16,344 bases of DNA from Amphiplicatus sp046296195 (lineage in GTDB: Bacteria > Pseudomonadota > Alphaproteobacteria > Caulobacterales > Parvularculaceae), in contig JBKBLR010000048.1 in NCBI GenBank assembly GCA_046296195.1, positions 1 through 16,344 on the forward strand, in the 5' to 3' direction. Numbering within the stretch: the first letter of the stretch is position 1; each line of letters opens with the position of its first letter. The position numbers and the translations under genes were made by a program. The notes below the pieces were generated by a model that had not been told where the DNA came from, searched no databases, and saw only the letters and a program-made list of their open reading frames with translations. Shown one piece after another: positions 13,433 through 16,344 of the stretch.

Positions 13433-14767
13433 TCAGCCCTCACGTAGGACTTCATCATAAAGCCCCTGCGGCAAGGTGCGCCGTCTATGCAACATCAACG
13501 CTGCGATGGCCAGCATGGCGATCGCGACCGCCGGAAGAACGAGCGCGGGATCGGCGCCCGTATTGGTGATGGCGAAGGTCGAGAGCGATCCAGGGATGGC
13601 GAGGGCCGCGTTCATGAAGGCGCTCGCCGCCATGATCCGCGCGCGGACGGCGGGCGGCGCCCGCCGCTGCACCGCCGCCTGGAGGGGCGCGATGTAGACG
13701 CCCATCAGCGCCGAGGTGGCGACGAAGAGAAACGACAGGAACAGCCCTTCCGGCGTCGTCACCAGCGCCGACGCCTTCAGCGTTTCGCCGGGCGCGGCCG
13801 CGACGAGCGGCGACACGGCGTAGATGAGCAGGGCGACGGCGCCGGCAAGGCCGATCGCGACGGCCGAGGCGCCGAGGCCCGACCGTCCTTTTGCAAGGCT
13901 CGCCGCGCCGATCGCGCCAAGGCCTGCGCCGACCGCGAAGAGGCCGTTGAGCGCCGTCGCGGCGAGCGCGGTCGCGCCAAGCGTATCGCGCGCGTAGAGC
14001 GGCGTCAGCACGGTGACCGCGGTCGACAGGAGAAAGAAGACCGCACAGCCGAAGACCGGCGGCGCGACGCCGCGCGATTCCCTGACGAGGCGCGCCATCT
14101 GCGAGACCTGGCGGACCCAATTGAACGAGATCGTCAGCTCCGGGTCGTTGGCGCCGGCGCGCAAGGTGCGAAGGCTCGCGAGCCATCCAAGCGTTGAAGC
14201 GGCGACAAGCACGCCCGCGACCTTGGCTCCCCCGTCAGGCGTCGCGATCAGCGCGCCGCCGACCATGTAGCCGACAAGGATGCTGCAGTAGAGCCCGGCG
14301 TTGGCGAGGCCGTTGCCGCGGACGAGTTCGTCGGGCTCGAGATATTTCGGCATCGCGCCGGTCCTCACCGGCGAGAAAAACGCCGACTGCGCCCCCATCG
14401 CGAACAGCATCGCGATCGCAAGGCCGCCGAAATCGAAGAGGAAGGCGACCGCCGCGATCAGCATCAGCCCGACTTCGGCGAGCTTGGTGCGGCGGAACAT
14501 CATCGATGTTTCGTATTTGTCGGCGAGCTGGCCCGAGAGCGGCGTGAAGAGCATGATCGCGAGCGGCAGGAGCGCGCCGATGAGCGGGATCGCGTTGTCG
14601 GCGCGCCCGAGCATCGGCGCGGCGATGGCGCCGAAGGAAATGCCGATGAGCAGCGCCTGCCGCAGCACATTGTCGGCGAAGGCGCCGAGCGACAGCGCCG
14701 CCCACATCGGCCAGAAGCGCCGCTGCAGGAACAAAGGTCTTCCCCCGGGCCGGACTTCCTGCGTCAT
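13433..14767 (-). CDS. MFS transporter, lysophospholipid transporter LplT-like
   Basis: A 444-residue inner-membrane protein with about 12 hydrophobic helices. LPLAIMLFTPLSGQLADKYE is the MFS loop 2-3 motif, and SAFFSPVRTGAMPKYLEP-DELVRGNGLANAG corresponds to the LplT signature (F.PV..G.LP..L..EELV.AN.L.E.G). LplT flips lysophospholipids inward so that an acyltransferase can re-acylate them. The ATG at 14767 overlaps the stop of the PlsC-type acyltransferase (ATGA). That parallels the lplT-aas pairing of enterobacteria and the fused transporter-acyltransferase proteins known elsewhere, which supports the substrate guess. The frame is open further upstream, but that part is arginine-rich and lies inside the acyltransferase gene. 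Confidence 0.85.
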   Translation of the reverse strand: MTQEVRPGGRPLFLQRRFWPMWAALSLGAFADNVLRQALLIGISFGAIAAPMLGRADNAIPLIGALLPLAIMLFTPLSGQLADKYETSMMFRRTKLAEVGLMLIAAVAFLFDFGGLAIAMLFAMGAQSAFFSPVRTGAMPKYLEPDELVRGNGLANAGLYCSILVGYMVGGALIATPDGGAKVAGVLVAASTLGWLASLRTLRAGANDPELTISFNWVRQVSQMARLVRESRGVAPPVFGCAVFFLLSTAVTVLTPLYARDTLGATALAATALNGLFAVGAGLGAIGAASLAKGRSGLGASAVAIGLAGAVALLIYAVSPLVAAAPGETLKASALVTTPEGLFLSFLFVATSALMGVYIAPLQAAVQRRAPPAVRARIMAASAFMNAALAIPGSLSTFAITNTGADPALVLPAVAIAMLAIAALMLHRRRTLPQGLYDEVLREG

Positions 14768-15531
14768 CGGCCTTGCGCGCGCGCAGGATGCGGATCGGGA
14801 AGCGGCGGCGGCAGGCGCGCCGGGGCGGCCTCGCCAAGAAGGTCGAGCGAGCGGCGTTCGATGACGTCTTCGAGCCGCGCCATGAATTCTTCCTTCTCGA
14901 GGCCGGGCGGAATCGGGTCGAGGAATTCGATCACCGCCTCGCCCGGCGTCAGGCGCCATGATTGCTGCGGCCAGTAAAGCCCGAGATTGGTCGCCGCCGG
15001 AACCGCCGGGCAGCCATAGGCGGCGTACATGTGATAGACGCCGCGGCGGTAGCGGTAGCGCTCGCCGACCGGCGCGAGATGTCCTTCCGGATAGATCAGG
15101 ATGCGGCGGTTTTCAGCCTGCGCCGCCTTTAGTTCGACATCGACGAGGCGCGCGCGGGCATAGGCGCCGCCGCAATTGTCGACGATGATCGCCCCCATCT
15201 TGCGGAGGATGCCGCCGAGCAGGGGAAATTTCTCTAGGTGGTCGCCGGTGACGAAGGCGAGGTCGGAAAGCTCGGAAAACATCACGATGCCGTCGCCCCA
15301 GCTCTGATGCTTGGCGGCGATGATGCAGGGGCCGGCGGGAAGGCGCTCCCGGCCCTTGACGACGATCCTGACCCCGGCGATCGTCCGCATCCAGAAGGTC
15401 ATCGCCTGCGTGTAAAGGCGGATCCACGCGACGGTCGGCTTGCGGCTCGGAACGAGCAGCAAGGGAATCGACGTGATCGTAAAAAACAGCGACGTCGCCC
15501 AGTAGGCGGCCTGGAACATGATGCTGCGCAT
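14764..15531 (-). CDS. plsC: 1-acyl-sn-glycerol-3-phosphate acyltransferase (PlsC family)
   Basis: A 255-residue membrane-associated acyltransferase that would transfer an acyl chain to lysophosphatidic acid or another lysophospholipid. N-terminal hydrophobic helix at ~7-28. The catalytic HX4D motif is KHQSWGDG with His75 and Asp80; block II is FPLLGGILRKMGAI (102-115). Block III is ILIYPEGHLAPVGERYRYRRGVYHM, with PEG at 148-150. Most PlsC proteins read EGTR here; this has EGHL, as in a subset of the family. The C-terminal ~20 residues are Pro-rich and Arg-rich. The ATG at 15531 is preferred over one four codons later because GAG/GGGGA-type Shine-Dalgarno sequence precedes it. It lies 29 bases downstream of the TetR gene and overlaps the MFS gene by 4 bases. 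Confidence 0.9.
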   Translation of the reverse strand: MRSIMFQAAYWATSLFFTITSIPLLLVPSRKPTVAWIRLYTQAMTFWMRTIAGVRIVVKGRERLPAGPCIIAAKHQSWGDGIVMFSELSDLAFVTGDHLEKFPLLGGILRKMGAIIVDNCGGAYARARLVDVELKAAQAENRRILIYPEGHLAPVGERYRYRRGVYHMYAAYGCPAVPAATNLGLYWPQQSWRLTPGEAVIEFLDPIPPGLEKEEFMARLEDVIERRSLDLLGEAAPARLPPPLPDPHPARAQGR

Positions 15532-15560
15532 ACGGATGAACTCATTCCCCCTGCGGCGGA

Positions 15561-16166
15561 TCAGGATCGGGCGCCGAGCGCGGCGAGCGCTGCGGCGGAA
15601 AGATCGTCGGCATAGGCGCAAAGGGGCCCTGCAAGGCGGCCATAACTGATCTGCAGCGCCGTCTGGAAGACGACGCCGAGCGCCATGCCGGCGGCGAGCG
15701 CCGGGTCGCGGCGCGGGATTTCGCGCCGGCGCATCGCCGCGGACACCAGGTCCTCGACCGCGGCGACGGGATTGTCGACGCCCTCGGGCGTCGGCATGAA
15801 GCGGTGCGCGTGGAGCAGGTGGAACGTGAACAGCGCAAAGTCCGCATCCGCCGTCGCGCAATAGGCCTCGACGACCGCGCGCGCCTGCGCCGGAAAGTCG
15901 GCCTTGCGCGCCGCCGCTTCCCGGATCAACGCGGCAAGGCGCGTATGGATTTCGAGGAAGATCGCCGAGGCGAGCGCATCCTTGCCGTCGAAATGCCGGT
16001 AGATGGCGCCCTCCGAGACGCCGGCGGCGGCCGCGATGTCGCGGGTCGTCGCCGCATCGACGCCGCGCGCGACGAAAAGGTCGAGGGCGGCGCGTTCGAT
16101 GCGCGCCTTGGTCGCGCGCGCCCCGGCGGTGACGCCTTTGACGGGCTCTTGAGGCTCGATTTTCAT
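15561..16166 (-). CDS. TetR/AcrR-family transcriptional repressor
   Basis: A 201-residue regulator. The DNA-binding domain is at about 19-65: ARIERAALDLFVARGVDAAT, then TRDIAAAAGVSEGAIYRHF (helix-turn-helix) and DGKDALASAIFLEI. The C-terminal ligand/dimer domain is helical and not diagnostic. The start ATG at 16166 gives MKIEPQEPV; the frame is open further upstream, but that part crosses the promoter and operator and has no family similarity. First gene of the operon with plsC, the LplT-like transporter and the epimerase. A palindrome covering the likely -10 region 32 bases upstream suggests that it represses itself and the operon. The ligand is unknown; an acyl-CoA or membrane stress signal would fit the cargo. 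Confidence 0.93.
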   Translation of the reverse strand: MKIEPQEPVKGVTAGARATKARIERAALDLFVARGVDAATTRDIAAAAGVSEGAIYRHFDGKDALASAIFLEIHTRLAALIREAAARKADFPAQARAVVEAYCATADADFALFTFHLLHAHRFMPTPEGVDNPVAAVEDLVSAAMRRREIPRRDPALAAGMALGVVFQTALQISYGRLAGPLCAYADDLSAAALAALGARS

Positions 16167-16197
16167 GGCCGCCGGCACGCTCGCCTCCGGAATGGAA

Positions 16198-16217
16198 GTA
16201 TGTGAACGCTCACTTAC
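16198..16217. promoter_or_regulatory. Palindromic operator candidate for the TetR repressor
   Basis: GTATGTGAACGCTCACTTAC is an inverted repeat with half-sites GTA-N-GTGA and TCAC-N-TAC around an ACGC centre, mismatched at only two symmetric pairs. Length and form fit TetR-family operators. It overlaps the -10 and probable start site of the minus-strand operon promoter, so binding would block transcription. Confidence 0.7.
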
Positions 16218-16243
16218 ATAAGGGGAGACTTGACGCCTGTCAA
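16215..16243 (-). promoter_or_regulatory. Sigma-70-type promoter of the TetR-plsC-transporter-epimerase operon
   Basis: On the minus strand, TTGACA (16238-16243, perfect -35) and TATGTA (16215-16220) are separated by 17 bases. Transcription would start near 16208, giving a ~40-base leader before the TetR ATG. It is the best promoter match that I see in the window. Confidence 0.75.
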
Positions 16244-16244
16244 G
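16229..16244. promoter_or_regulatory. Second palindrome over the -35 box
   Basis: CTTGAC-GCCT-GTCAAG is a perfect 6 bp inverted repeat that contains the minus-strand -35 and a mirror-image TTGAC on the plus strand. It may be a second binding site or a shared divergent control element; no good -10 follows on the plus strand. Confidence 0.35.
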
Positions 16245-16341
16245 ATGCCGCGACGCCGCGCGACCTACAAAAAGGACGCCGGCATTGATCGCCGGCCGGC
16301 TGACCCAAGATGGATGAGGCGGGCGCAAGGGAGAGCGGACG

Positions 16342-16344
16342 ATG
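16342..16344 (+). CDS. Start codon of a divergent gene cut by the window edge
   Basis: The window ends on ATG, preceded after 8 bases by AAGGGAG (16327-16333), a good Shine-Dalgarno sequence. It would be transcribed away from the TetR gene and may share its control region. Nothing of the protein is visible. Confidence 0.55.

Noticed and set aside
14768..14959. Upstream in-frame extension of the MFS transporter
   Set aside because: The extra 64 residues are Arg/Ala/Pro-rich and lie inside the acyltransferase gene; the ATGA overlap at 14764-14767 gives a natural start.
15532..15861. Upstream in-frame extension of the PlsC-type gene
   Set aside because: It lies inside the TetR gene and has Arg-rich shadow composition. 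The hydrophobic N-terminus of the real protein begins just after the ATG at 15531.

Overview
The window is GC-rich DNA from an alphaproteobacterium, most likely in the order Hyphomicrobiales (Rhizobiales). The evidence is the fmt-truA-dapE order, a clear CpdR cell-cycle regulator beside an N-formylglutamate amidohydrolase, a HisN-type phosphatase behind an XRE regulator, and a minus-strand hairpin RNA that looks like the alpha-r8 (suhB/MmgR) sRNA family of rhizobia. No insertion sequence, phage gene, CRISPR array or rRNA is visible.

Left part (1-2932): the C-terminal domain of methionyl-tRNA formyltransferase (fmt) overlaps truA by 4 bases, and truA converges on dapE. A small cupin gene is divergent from dapE. 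The first ~40 codons of the fmt reading frame do not look like fmt. They look like a thioredoxin/TlpA-type protein, so the left edge is probably a chimeric junction.

Middle-left (3032-7412): a FadL-type outer-membrane channel and a six-helix sensor kinase with degenerate catalytic boxes lie on the minus strand. Divergent from the kinase is a tightly coupled pair: a haem-oxygenase-like diiron (HDO-type) protein and a FeeM/LuxI-like GNAT acyltransferase. Together they could make, sense and move a fatty-acyl-derived compound. This is the least explained part of the window and the best candidate for an undescribed system; the link between the four genes is inference.

Middle (7430-11818): tRNA-Val(GAC) and cpdR (minus strand), N-formylglutamate amidohydrolase (plus), the sRNA candidate with its own terminator (minus), a GT4 glycosyltransferase with a TTG start, an XRE regulator whose Shine-Dalgarno sequence lies in a small hairpin, and hisN.

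Right part (11849-16344): a DUF4174-like membrane-anchored protein, then a minus-strand operon read right to left: TetR regulator, PlsC-type acyltransferase, LplT-like MFS transporter (4-base ATGA overlap with the acyltransferase), and a UDP-glucuronate-4-epimerase-like enzyme. It has a near-consensus sigma-70 promoter with a palindromic operator over the -10, suggesting autoregulated phospholipid acylation/lysophospholipid handling together with sugar-nucleotide supply. A divergent plus-strand gene begins at the last codon of the window.
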